Positions 6,674-14,676 of a stretch of 64,000 nucleotides of DNA are shown piece after piece; position 1 is the first letter of the stretch, and every line of letters starts with the position of its first letter. This DNA comes from Paenibacillus agri (GTDB taxonomy: Bacteria; Bacillota; Bacilli; Paenibacillales; Paenibacillaceae). The stretch is taken from the NCBI RefSeq assembly GCF_013359945.1, contig NZ_JABWCS010000199.1:1-64000 (forward strand), written 5' to 3'. The notes beneath the pieces were generated by a model. That model saw nothing but the letters and a program-made list of their open reading frames with translations. It was not told the origin of the DNA and made no database searches. The position numbers and the translations under genes are program-made.

Positions 6674-6722
6674 ACACAATATATTGATGTAATGTAGTCT
6701 CTATCGACAAAATATAGTAGGA
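6674..6722. promoter_or_regulatory. Two NrdR boxes of the nrd promoter
   Basis: ACACAATATATTGATG (6674-6689) and ACAAAATATAGTAGGA (6707-6722) match the NrdR box (ACACwATATATwGTGT-like) and start 33 bp apart, three helical turns, as in other NrdR-controlled promoters. NrdR is the ATP/dATP-sensing repressor of ribonucleotide reductase genes. The promoter presumably overlaps the boxes; I could not fix a -35. Confidence 0.75.
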
Positions 6723-6889
6723 AACAGTTATTTCAACCTTCTGTAACAGGGAGATTAATAGAGGTGTGCAGGAAGTAGAAACAGTGTCCGCATGCAAGCC
6801 TACATCACAGGATAGTTACGACAAGCACACGGGCATTTTCTGTATGTCACAGCAGAGGATGTCTTTTTATATGGGGAGGAGATCAGTAC

Positions 6890-8881
6890 ATGACGTTGCT
6901 GGAGAAGCCGTACAACAGTGGTCAACAGGCACAGGAATCTTTATTGGAAGAAGTTATTCATTTGGGGCGCGATATTATTGACAGCAGAGACTTGGACTTG
7001 CTCAGGGAGAACGCAAATTTGAACGGGGAGAGTTTCTCCGGTAAAATGAGCAAGTTCGGCAGTGAATATTCCAAATGGTATGCCCGTAACTTCACGATGC
7101 CGCCGCAGTTGGTACAAGCCATCAAGGACAACGTCGTCTATGTGCATGATCTGGACCAATATGCGATCGGAACGACCAATTGTATTTTTATCCCGTTCGA
7201 GAAGCTTCTGCGTGAAGGCTTCAACACGGGGAATGGCAGTGTACGCCCCCCGAACTCGATTATGACGGCAATGGCGCTGGTAGCGATTATTTTCCAATCC
7301 CAGCAAAATGCCCAATACGGCGGCGTATCCGCCAATAAGCTGGACTACGATCTGGCTCCTTATGTCACCAAGTCCTTTGCCAAGCTGTTCCGCAAGGGCC
7401 TGGATTATTTTGAAGAGATCCAAACCACAGAACCGCTAGACCTTGGCGAGATTCATATGAGCCGTACGGATCTGGCAGAGCAGTATCCTAAGGCGTTCCG
7501 TTTTGCGATAAAAGAAACCGAAAGTGAAACACTCCAGGCCGCCGAGAGTATGATACATAACCTGAACACCATGTCGAGCCGGTCCGGCGGACAAATTCCG
7601 TTCACCAGCATCAACTACGGAACTTGCACCTCGCCGGAAGGCCAACTTGTGATCAGTTCCTTGCTGACGGCAACGATGCACGGACTCGGCAGTGGCGAGA
7701 CGCCAGTGTTCCCGATTCAAATCTTCAAGTGTAAGCAAGGTGTCAACCAGCAACCAGGTGATCCGAACTACGAACTGTTCATCAAGGCGGCTGAGTGCTC
7801 TGCACGCAGACTATATCCGAACTTCGCCAACCTGGACGCACCGCTCAATATGCAGTATTATGATTCTTCTAATCCCGATACCGAGTTCGCCACCATGGGC
7901 TGCCGCACCCGCGTGCTTAGCGACCGTTTTGGCCGCAATCATTGCTCTGGTAAAGGTAACCTTTCCTTTAATACGCTGAATCTGGTGCGACTCGGTTTGG
8001 CACATGGCATCGTCACAGGTCGCCGCATGGTAGCCGACGAAGAAGGCTTCTATAGAGACCTTGATCATTATCTGGACGTTGCGCTGGACGGTCTGCTTCA
8101 CCGCTTCCGCATTCAAGCCTCCCAGAAGGCCAAAGCATCCGATTTCATGATGCGTGAAGGAGTCTGGGAAGGCGGCGAACATTTGGCGCCAGAGGATAGC
8201 GTTGGTGAGCTACTGAAACATGGCAGTCTGTCCCTTGGCTTCATCGGGATTGCCGAATGTATGAAGGCGATGTACGGTAAGCACCACGGAGAAGACATGG
8301 ATGTTCACACCAAAGCGCTGGCTATCGTCCGCCACATGCGGGAATATTGCGATCGGAAGAGCGAGGAATATAATCTCAATATCACCCTCTTCGCTACACC
8401 TGCCGAAGGATTGTCCGGCAAGTTCACGAAGATCGATCATAAGGTACTGGGATCCATTCCCGGTGTCACCGACCGCGAATATTATACCAACTCGTTTCAC
8501 ATTCCTGTATACTACACTCTGGGCGCTGCCCAGAAGATCAGTCTGGAAGCTCCATTCCATGAGTACTGCAACGCCGGTGCGATCTCGTATGTCGAATTAG
8601 ATGGCAACGCACGCAGCAATCCGGCCGCTTTTGTCAAAATTATTCGCTACGCTCTAGAGCAGGAGATTAGCTACTTTAGCATTAACCACCCTATAGACCG
8701 CTGCTCCGACTGCGGCTATGAAGGGGTTATCGGCACGAATTGCCCTTCCTGCGGCGCACATGAGAATGAAGTTCACATCCGGCGTCTACGCCGGGTGACA
8801 GGATATTTAACCGGAGATTATCAGACCCGCTTCAATGCGGCCAAGCAGGCGGAAGTAAGGGACCGGGTTAAGCATCTATGA
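6890..8881 (+). CDS. nrdD: Anaerobic ribonucleoside-triphosphate reductase (class III)
   Basis: Glycyl-radical enzyme that reduces NTPs to dNTPs without oxygen. ATG 6890 has GGGAGGAG 9 nt upstream. The 663 residues contain the catalytic core from about residue 60 (GKMSKFGSEYSKWYARNF), VYVHDLD, the GTCTSPEG...LTATMHGLGSGETPVFP segment, a C-terminal zinc finger (CSDCGYEG...CPSCG near residue 610) and the glycyl-radical loop (RRVTGYLTGDYQTRFNAAKQ) near the end; the G of VTGYL is the expected radical site. The N-terminus lacks a recognisable ATP-cone, so allosteric control of overall activity may be missing. It overlaps nrdG by 4 nt (ATGA) and stands behind the NrdR boxes. Confidence 0.97.
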   Translation: MTLLEKPYNSGQQAQESLLEEVIHLGRDIIDSRDLDLLRENANLNGESFSGKMSKFGSEYSKWYARNFTMPPQLVQAIKDNVVYVHDLDQYAIGTTNCIFIPFEKLLREGFNTGNGSVRPPNSIMTAMALVAIIFQSQQNAQYGGVSANKLDYDLAPYVTKSFAKLFRKGLDYFEEIQTTEPLDLGEIHMSRTDLAEQYPKAFRFAIKETESETLQAAESMIHNLNTMSSRSGGQIPFTSINYGTCTSPEGQLVISSLLTATMHGLGSGETPVFPIQIFKCKQGVNQQPGDPNYELFIKAAECSARRLYPNFANLDAPLNMQYYDSSNPDTEFATMGCRTRVLSDRFGRNHCSGKGNLSFNTLNLVRLGLAHGIVTGRRMVADEEGFYRDLDHYLDVALDGLLHRFRIQASQKAKASDFMMREGVWEGGEHLAPEDSVGELLKHGSLSLGFIGIAECMKAMYGKHHGEDMDVHTKALAIVRHMREYCDRKSEEYNLNITLFATPAEGLSGKFTKIDHKVLGSIPGVTDREYYTNSFHIPVYYTLGAAQKISLEAPFHEYCNAGAISYVELDGNARSNPAAFVKIIRYALEQEISYFSINHPIDRCSDCGYEGVIGTNCPSCGAHENEVHIRRLRRVTGYLTGDYQTRFNAAKQAEVRDRVKHL

Positions 8882-9393
8882 ATATTTGCGGCTACTACCC
8901 CGAGTCAATCAATGAAGGTGAGGGCCTGCGGGCCGTCCTCTTCATTAGCGGGTGCCGCCACCGCTGCCCGGGCTGCTTCAATCCGAAGACGTGGAATTTT
9001 AATTACGGGGAAGCCTTTACCCCGGAGCGCAGACGCGAGCTAATCGCGGAGATTGCGGCCAACCCGCTACTGGACGGACTAACATTGGCAGGCGGTGACC
9101 CTTTCTTTTCTGCAGAAGAAGTAGTAGAGTTCATTGAGGAACTTCGTGCCACGCTCCCAGACTTCCCCGTCTGGATCTACAGCGGGTACACGTACGAAGA
9201 GGTTACAGCGGTATCCGGTTCGCCGGAATGGCGTCTGCTCAGCCAGTGTCAGGTGCTGATTGACGGACGTTTTGAAGAAGCATTAAAGGATACCACTCTC
9301 CCCTACCGCGGGAGCTCTAATCAACGCATTATTGATATTGAGGCCAGCCTTGCCGGCCCTGACATCGTACTTTGGCAGCCAACGACGCTTTAG
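8878..9393 (+). CDS. nrdG: Anaerobic RNR activating radical SAM protein
   Basis: NrdG uses S-adenosylmethionine and a 4Fe-4S cluster to make the glycyl radical of NrdD. The 171-residue product carries the radical-SAM cysteine motif CRHRCPGC (residues 26-33), followed by the family's FNPKTWNFNYG, and TLAGGDPFF (the SAM-binding GGE-like motif). Start ATG 8878 overlaps the nrdD stop, implying translational coupling. Length and C-terminus (NQRIIDIEASL, VLWQP) are normal. It is the second gene of the nrd operon. Confidence 0.97.
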   Translation: MNICGYYPESINEGEGLRAVLFISGCRHRCPGCFNPKTWNFNYGEAFTPERRRELIAEIAANPLLDGLTLAGGDPFFSAEEVVEFIEELRATLPDFPVWIYSGYTYEEVTAVSGSPEWRLLSQCQVLIDGRFEEALKDTTLPYRGSSNQRIIDIEASLAGPDIVLWQPTTL

Positions 9394-9475
9394 CCGTTTT
9401 TGGCGCCTTTTACGGTCTAATAGATCAATTTTTAATAATCATAATTAAATTCAAAATATGAAGGGATGTACAATT

Positions 9476-11809
9476 ATGCCGCAACTCGTAGTAAAACCCG
9501 ATAATCGCCAATTGGCTTTTGATGAAATCCGCCTTTCCGTATACGCTGACCGCATTCTGAACGGACTTGAACAACTTAGCAAGGAGTCCCTCCTGCGTGG
9601 AGTACAATCTAAGCTACGCCGTGACGAAGTGAGCGGAGAAGAAATCAGCAGCGCATTCACGATGAGCGCCCTGGAACTGGTAAGCAAAGAAGAGCCGGAA
9701 TGGAAATTTGCTGCTGCACGTTCGCTTTTAACTTCATTATATAAGAAAGCTGCTGTAAACCGCCGTTATAAAGCCTATCCGGAAGAGCCCTACGGCGAGC
9801 TGTATCCCCTGATTGCTGACCTGGTGAAAAAAGGGATCTACCGCGAAGAATTGCTCTCCCACTATACGAAGGCACAAATTAACGAGCTTGGCGCTACAAT
9901 TGACTATACCCGCGACTTGCTGTTTGACTATATTGGCCTACTGACCCTGTCTGACCGCTATTTGGCGCATGATTTTGACGGCCGTGTCATGGAATTGCCG
10001 CAAGAGCGTTACATGATCATTGCGATGTACCTGATGCACACCGAGCCGGAAGAGAAACGTATGGAGCTTGTAAAAGAAGCCTACTGGGCGATGAGCAACA
10101 TCTATATGACTGCTGCTACTCCAACTATGTCCAATGCGGGTAAAAAAGTAGCCGGTCAGCTCTCCAGCTGCTTCATCGACACTGTAGACGACTCTCTCGA
10201 AGGGATCTTCGATTCCAATACAGACGTGGCCAGACTCAGTAAAATGGGCGGCGGTATCGGTGTCTACCTTGGTAAAGTCCGGGCCCGCGGTTCCGATATC
10301 CGTGGTCACAAGAACACCAGCTCCGGCGTTATCCCGTGGATTCGCCAGCTGAACAATACCGCTGTCAGCGTAGACCAGCTTGGTACGCGCAAAGGCGCCG
10401 TGGCTGTATATCTTGACGTCTTCCACAAGGACATTCTGGCCTTCCTGGATCTTAAGCTGAACAACGGCGACGAGCGGATGCGCGCGCATGACGTTTTCCA
10501 CGGCGTCTGCCTGCCGGACTTGTTCATGGAAGCTGTAGAAGCACGCAGCCACTGGAACCTGTTCTGTCCGCATGAAATCAAGAAAGTGATGGGCTGGAAG
10601 GACGAGAATGGCCGCCCGCTCGGTCTTGAAGATTTCTACGACGAAGAGCTTGGACAAGGCACCTTCCGTGAGAAATATGCAGAAGCTACGGCTAATCTGG
10701 AGTTATCCCGGATCACCGTTCCGGCCATCGACATTATGAAACGGATTATGAAGTCTCAGCTTGAGACAGGCACACCATACATGTTCTACCGTGACACCGT
10801 TAACCGTGCTAACCCGAACAGACATGCAGGTATGGTCTTCTCCTCCAACCTGTGCACCGAGATCATGCAGAACCAATCCGCTACGGTTATTGAACAAGAA
10901 GAACTGGTGACCAAAGACGGCCAGACCCGGATCGTTATCTCCAAAATCCCTGGTGATTTCGTAGTCTGCAACCTGAACTCCATCCACTTGGCCCGTGCAG
11001 TTCCTGCAGGTGTGCTGGAGCGTCTGGTACCGATCCAGGTTCGTATGCTGGATAACGTTATCGACATCAACAACATTGAAGTATTGCAAGCTCAATATAC
11101 GAACAGCCAATACCGTGCCGTCGGCCTCGGAACTTTCGGTCTGCATCACTTGCTGGCCCTGAAAGGCATCCGTTGGGAATCCGAAGAGGCCGTAGAATAC
11201 AACAACCATCTGTACGAGCATATTAACTATCTACTGGTACGTTCCAGCATGGAGCTCGCTCGCGAAAAAGGACGTTATCCGAAATTCGCAGGTTCCGATT
11301 GGGAATCTGGCGCATACTTTACCTCACGCGGCTACACCAGCGGCGAGCAAGAAGGCAAATATGTGACCACTGAGCAATGGCGTGAACTGCAAGAAGAAGT
11401 TGCCAAAGACGGCGTTCGTAACGCCTGGATGTTCGCGATTGCGCCGAACGGCTCCACTTCGATCATTGCCGGCTCTACAGCCAGTATTGACCCATTGTAC
11501 GAACTGCTCTCCTACGAGGAGAAAACAACGTACAAAATTGCCAACCCTGCCCCAGATCTGTCCGAGAAGACCATCTGGTACTATAAAACAGCTTTCATGA
11601 TTGACCAGAACTGGTCGATCCGCATGGCTTCGGCCCGTCAGCGCCATGTCGATCAAGCGCAAAGCTTCAACCTGTATGTGCGCCCTGACATCAAAGCAAC
11701 AGAGTTCCTGGAGCTGCACCTGAACGCCTGGAAGGGCGGCCTGAAATCCACTTATTATGTGCGCAGCCGTGCATTAACGATTGAAGAGTGCGAATCTTGC
11801 GCGAGCTAA
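9476..11809 (+). CDS. nrdA: Class I ribonucleotide reductase alpha subunit
   Basis: Large catalytic subunit that reduces NDPs using a radical from the beta subunit. I start at ATG 9476 (MPQLVVKPDNRQ), preceded by AAGGGA 9 nt away; ATG 9458 has no SD. The 777 residues begin with an ATP-cone (about 1-95), then the barrel with the redox cysteine in QLSSCFID, the NLCTEI thiyl-radical motif, the partner cysteine in VVCNLNS, PNGSTSIIAGST, and the radical-transfer pair YY in LKSTYYVRSR; the tail ends ECESCAS with the shuttle cysteines. It lies 82 nt behind nrdG without a clear terminator, so aerobic and anaerobic reductases appear to share the NrdR-controlled promoter. Subclass Ia versus Ib was not decided; the symbol follows the ATP-cone. 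Confidence 0.93.
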   Translation: MPQLVVKPDNRQLAFDEIRLSVYADRILNGLEQLSKESLLRGVQSKLRRDEVSGEEISSAFTMSALELVSKEEPEWKFAAARSLLTSLYKKAAVNRRYKAYPEEPYGELYPLIADLVKKGIYREELLSHYTKAQINELGATIDYTRDLLFDYIGLLTLSDRYLAHDFDGRVMELPQERYMIIAMYLMHTEPEEKRMELVKEAYWAMSNIYMTAATPTMSNAGKKVAGQLSSCFIDTVDDSLEGIFDSNTDVARLSKMGGGIGVYLGKVRARGSDIRGHKNTSSGVIPWIRQLNNTAVSVDQLGTRKGAVAVYLDVFHKDILAFLDLKLNNGDERMRAHDVFHGVCLPDLFMEAVEARSHWNLFCPHEIKKVMGWKDENGRPLGLEDFYDEELGQGTFREKYAEATANLELSRITVPAIDIMKRIMKSQLETGTPYMFYRDTVNRANPNRHAGMVFSSNLCTEIMQNQSATVIEQEELVTKDGQTRIVISKIPGDFVVCNLNSIHLARAVPAGVLERLVPIQVRMLDNVIDINNIEVLQAQYTNSQYRAVGLGTFGLHHLLALKGIRWESEEAVEYNNHLYEHINYLLVRSSMELAREKGRYPKFAGSDWESGAYFTSRGYTSGEQEGKYVTTEQWRELQEEVAKDGVRNAWMFAIAPNGSTSIIAGSTASIDPLYELLSYEEKTTYKIANPAPDLSEKTIWYYKTAFMIDQNWSIRMASARQRHVDQAQSFNLYVRPDIKATEFLELHLNAWKGGLKSTYYVRSRALTIEECESCAS

Positions 11810-11812
11810 AAA

Positions 11813-11833
11813 TTATTCATATTAGATGAATAA
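11813..11833 (+). other. Hairpin after nrdA without T-tract
   Basis: TTATTCAT and ATGAATAA form a perfect 8-bp stem with a 5-nt loop 4 nt after the nrdA stop. No T-run follows, so it looks like an mRNA-stabilising or processing hairpin and not a terminator. Confidence 0.4.
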
Positions 11834-11861
11834 AAGAAATTAACAAAGAGCGGAAAGAAAG

Positions 11862-12005
11862 AGGGAAGTTTAGAGCTGTGGGAGCGAAGCACTTGTCTGA
11901 AAGCTTTCGGCAGGATAGCCCGCATCCATGAGCTTAAGCTATCTCAGGGATAGTCAGCACCGTGAACCTAAGTTGCCGCCAGATTTCAACGGCTGCATGA
12001 AGTGA
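11862..12005 (+). repeat. Intergenic repeat module B, copy 1
   Basis: Contains GGGAAGTTTAGAGCTGTGGG, then CTGAAAGCTTTCGGCAGG, GAGCTTAAGCT and CCAGATTTCAACGGCTGCAT. The same order of blocks occurs on the minus strand at 50975-51112 and, shorter, at 12228-12345. The inner GCTTTCC-GGAAAGC hairpin of the other copies is damaged here. No ORF with an SD is seen. Confidence 0.75.
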
Positions 12006-12011
12006 AGGGGT

Positions 12012-12213
12012 TACCTCCAACTAAGAGCATTTTTGTACCTTATATTTATTAAATGAAGGTGAATAAGGGAAATAAGCGCATTATTGTACCTTATTTTAGA
12101 AAAAATGCTCTGAAAGAGGTTTTATAGTAGATTTAAGGTACAAAATTGCCCTTAATTACCACTAACCCCGGTAGTACAGTGATATTAAGGTACAAAAATG
12201 CCGTTAATTACAC
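12012..12213 (+). repeat. Intergenic repeat module A, copy 1
   Basis: A 200-bp module with two forward copies of GCATTTTTGTACCTTA (12027, 12078) and two inverted copies (12134, 12186), so the whole can fold as nested hairpins. It recurs at 51140-51334 and 61572-61770 in the same orientation. Here it lies between nrdA and nrdB and would be part of their mRNA. Confidence 0.85.
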
Positions 12214-12227
12214 AGCCTGAGTCACGG

Positions 12228-12345
12228 AGAGGAACGTTTGGAACTGTAGAAGCATAGCGTTCGCCTGAAAGCTTTCCGTAGGAAAGCTCGCAACGTAGGC
12301 TGTCTACAGTGACTGGAAATTCAAACATTGCTCGAAGTGACTTTT
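12228..12345 (+). repeat. Intergenic repeat module B, copy 2
   Basis: GTTTGGAACTGTAG, CGCCTGAAAGCTTTCC, GTA, GGAAAGCTCGCA match copy 3 (50975-51112, inverted) closely; GCTTTCC-GTA-GGAAAGC is a perfect 7-bp hairpin. With copy 1 it flanks module A as a direct repeat. Confidence 0.75.
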
Positions 12346-12408
12346 AAGGCTTCGGATTTTAAAACGATCTGCTTAGTTTAAACGCGCAAAAAATGGAGGG
12401 AAAAATAA

Positions 12409-13440
12409 ATGCAATTGCAAAAAATATTCAACACCGAAGCACCCAACCAATCCACACGCATCATCGAAGGTGAATGCTCCGGAATTCTGAACTGGAACGA
12501 TATCCGCATGCCCCACATGTACAAACTGTACAAGGTGCTGCTGCTGAACCACTGGATCGCCGATGAAATTCCAATGTCCAAGGATGCTCAACAATTTCCG
12601 AACCTGGACCCTGAGGAGCAGCGTGTATTCAAAATCAACATCGCCCTGCTGGCCGTGCTGGATTCCATGCAAACGATGTATGTAGGTGATGTGAAGCGGT
12701 ATTTAACCGACTCCTCGCTGGAGGCGATCTCCGCCATTATTGGACAGCAGGAGGTTGTACACAACCAGTCCTATTCCTACGTTCTTTCTTCCATCGTATC
12801 GGAGGGCGAGCAGAAGGAAATTTTCGAATATTGGAAAAAAGACCCTGTGCTATTGGAACGCAATCAGTTCATTTCCGAAATCTATCAAGCATTCCGCGAT
12901 GAGCCGTCCAAGGACACTTTCTTCCGTGCGCTCGTAGCCGATCTCATTCTCGAAGGGGTCTTCTTCTATAGCACCTTTGCCTTCTTCTACAATCTGGCCC
13001 GTGACCAGAAGATGATGGCGACCAGCCAGATGATCTCTTATATCCAACGTGACGAGAATCAGCACTGCTACTTCTTCGCTGAAGTGTTCAAGCAGTTGCT
13101 GGCCGATTTCCCGGAGCTGAACACCAAGGAAAATATGGATTATGTTTATCGTACTTTTGACCGTGCGGTGGAACTGGAGACCAACTGGGCTCATTATACC
13201 CTCTCTAATGTAGAAGGCATTGACCTGAACGAACTCGGCGACTACATCAAGTACATTGCGAACAAGCGTCTAACCCTGATGGGTATGGAAAAAGCTTATG
13301 AAGGTGTAGATGTGAACTGCATGCCTTGGATCAAGCCTTTCTCTGATGACGCACTGAACGCGACCAAAACCGACTTCTTCGAAGCCAAGTCCCGCAACTA
13401 CGGCAAGGTAGGCGACGATAACGGATTTGATGATTTGTAA
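12409..13440 (+). CDS. nrdB: Class I ribonucleotide reductase beta subunit
   Basis: Radical-generating di-metal subunit. All ligands can be matched to the E. coli NrdB order: D in VLDSMQ, E and H in QQEVVHNQSYS with the radical tyrosine four residues after that H, E in LILEGVFF, and E and H in RDENQHCYF. The 343 residues are of standard length and GGAGGG lies 8 nt before ATG 12409. The C-terminal DDNGFDDL is the acidic tail that docks on the alpha subunit. It is separated from nrdA by 600 bp of repeats. I see no NrdR box directly upstream, so it either depends on read-through or has a promoter I cannot recognise. A terminator follows. Confidence 0.95.
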   Translation: MQLQKIFNTEAPNQSTRIIEGECSGILNWNDIRMPHMYKLYKVLLLNHWIADEIPMSKDAQQFPNLDPEEQRVFKINIALLAVLDSMQTMYVGDVKRYLTDSSLEAISAIIGQQEVVHNQSYSYVLSSIVSEGEQKEIFEYWKKDPVLLERNQFISEIYQAFRDEPSKDTFFRALVADLILEGVFFYSTFAFFYNLARDQKMMATSQMISYIQRDENQHCYFFAEVFKQLLADFPELNTKENMDYVYRTFDRAVELETNWAHYTLSNVEGIDLNELGDYIKYIANKRLTLMGMEKAYEGVDVNCMPWIKPFSDDALNATKTDFFEAKSRNYGKVGDDNGFDDL

Positions 13441-13450
13441 GATAAATATA

Positions 13451-13486
13451 AGCAGACCGTATAGTGCGGTTCTGCTTTTTCTTTTA
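13451..13486 (+). terminator. Terminator of the nrd genes
   Basis: AGCAGACCG and CGGTTCTGCT pair with one bulge around TATAGTG, followed by TTTTTCTTTT. Confidence 0.85.
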
Positions 13487-13559
13487 TAGATCTGTTAAAA
13501 TGAAGCCGCTCTTGTGCTTGTTTATTTAGGAATAAATGAGTGTATCAAGGAGGTTGACG

Positions 13560-13613
13560 ATGAGAACGGTTGAGGTAATACCCTTTAATCACAAATGGGC
13601 TGCATTATATTGA
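13560..13613 (+). pseudogene. GrpB-family N-terminal remnant
   Basis: AAGGAGG is 7 nt before ATG 13560, and the 17 codons (MRTVEVIPFNHKWAALY) match the start of GrpB/UPF0157 proteins, which begin with a VEVVPYxPxW-type motif. A TGA then ends the frame and nothing GrpB-like follows before the next terminator, so only the translation start and the first strand survive. The match is from memory of the family signature. Confidence 0.5.
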
Positions 13614-13636
13614 TTATTTCTAATGCCATTACATAA

Positions 13637-13678
13637 AAAAGCGTCTCTCCCACCCTGACGGTGCGGAAGAGACGCTTC
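13637..13678 (-). terminator. Terminator of the flavin reductase gene
   Basis: AAGCGTCTCT and AGAGACGCTT make a 10-bp stem with an inner CC-GG extension; on the minus strand six T follow, on the plus strand CTTTC, so it may work both ways between convergent units. Confidence 0.85.
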
Positions 13679-13716
13679 TTTCATTCATATTATGATAGCG
13701 GATAATGGCTACCCTC

Positions 13717-14271
13717 TTAGGCTTTAACTCCCCGGGCAACACGATGCTCGGTTTCCTCAGCAAGCTCTTCCAGAGCAGCATTCAGACGCAGCTGCAATTC
13801 CTCGGCGACGTTCACTTGGCCCTGATCGTTACGAACGACCTGGGAGTCCACAGCGTATACGCCGCCCAGAATGTAACGTGCACCCAGCACGGATAGCACA
13901 GGCTTCAGCGCGTAGTCAATAGATAATAGATGCGCCAGACTGCCGCCCATAAAGAGCGGAAGCACGACTTTGCCGGCTAGCCCTTTTTGTGGAACCAGAT
14001 CCAGGAAAGTCTTCAGCACGCCGGTGTAAGAGGCTTTGTATACCGGGCTGACTACGATCACAGCATCCGCTTCCGCGACCAGACCATTCGCTTTAACGAT
14101 GGCTTCACTCTCAAACTTGGTATGAATCAAATCCTCCGCTGGCAGCTCCGCTACATTAATACGGTCAACCTCAAAACCGCGACGGACCAGATCCGCCTCA
14201 GCATATTCGATGACTGCATTGATGCGTGATACCAGGGATGGCGTTCCGTTAATGACAACAATTTTAGCCAA
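13717..14271 (-). CDS. ssuE: NADPH-dependent FMN reductase, SsuE type
   Basis: Supplies reduced flavin, typically to alkanesulfonate or similar monooxygenases. The product from TTG 14271 reads MAKIVVINGTPSLVSRINAV, with the SsuE-type phosphate loop NGTPSxxSR; AGGTGG lies 5 nt upstream. A GTG at 14280 is in frame but sits inside the SD. The VVVSPVYKASYTGVLKTFLDLVPQKGLAGK segment is the flavin-contact region of this family, and the YALKPVLSVLGA helix and ARYILGGVYAVDSQV strand are also present. 184 residues is normal. No monooxygenase gene is adjacent, so the partner is unknown and the symbol is by similarity. Confidence 0.8.
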   Translation of the reverse strand: MAKIVVINGTPSLVSRINAVIEYAEADLVRRGFEVDRINVAELPAEDLIHTKFESEAIVKANGLVAEADAVIVVSPVYKASYTGVLKTFLDLVPQKGLAGKVVLPLFMGGSLAHLLSIDYALKPVLSVLGARYILGGVYAVDSQVVRNDQGQVNVAEELQLRLNAALEELAEETEHRVARGVKA

Positions 14272-14398
14272 CTTCTCCACCTCTTCTGTTCTGTTTATCA
14301 GCTTGCGCTGCTTATTCCGACTAAAATACTTTAAATTAAATCTAATCGTAACAAAGGGAGCGGATTTTTGTCAAACATAAACGTGAAGTCGCTCCCCC

Positions 14399-14427
14399 TT
14401 GCGTAGATTTCTTTCTTACGTTATACT
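14399..14427 (+). promoter_or_regulatory. Promoter of the serS T-box transcript
   Basis: TTGCGT (14399-14404) and TATACT (14422-14427) are 17 bp apart and would start transcription near 14434, directly before the T-box leader. Confidence 0.65.
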
Positions 14428-14433
14428 AAGCAA

Positions 14434-14645
14434 CAATATTAAATTGAGATCAGGCCAATGACCGGCATCCAACCGTGAGGCGTCTGCGACCGGAGCAATT
14501 CTATGTGTTCCCTAAGTTTACCGGGTTTCGCCCGTTACCGCGAAGACCAAAGAGGATCGAATTCATTATGCTATAGGGTGATTCGGTCAACCTGGGTGGC
14601 ACCGCGAGCTGACGCTCCTCGTCCCATGGATGAGGGCGTTTTTTG
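14434..14645 (+). promoter_or_regulatory. T-box leader of serS
   Basis: The leader has the T-box core with GGGTGGCACCGCG (14594-14606), which pairs with the acceptor end of uncharged tRNA, followed by the terminator hairpin CGCTCCTCGTCC/GGATGAGGGCG and a T-run at 14613-14645. The downstream gene identifies it as tRNA-Ser responsive. I could not assign the specifier codon with confidence from the stem I region (14445-14560). Confidence 0.92.
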
Positions 14646-14676
14646 TGTTTTTATAAGACAAAAGGAGCGAAACGGT

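Noticed and set aside
7436..11719. Minus-strand ORFs opposite nrdD and nrdA
   Set aside because: Antisense frames of well-identified enzymes; no start signals.
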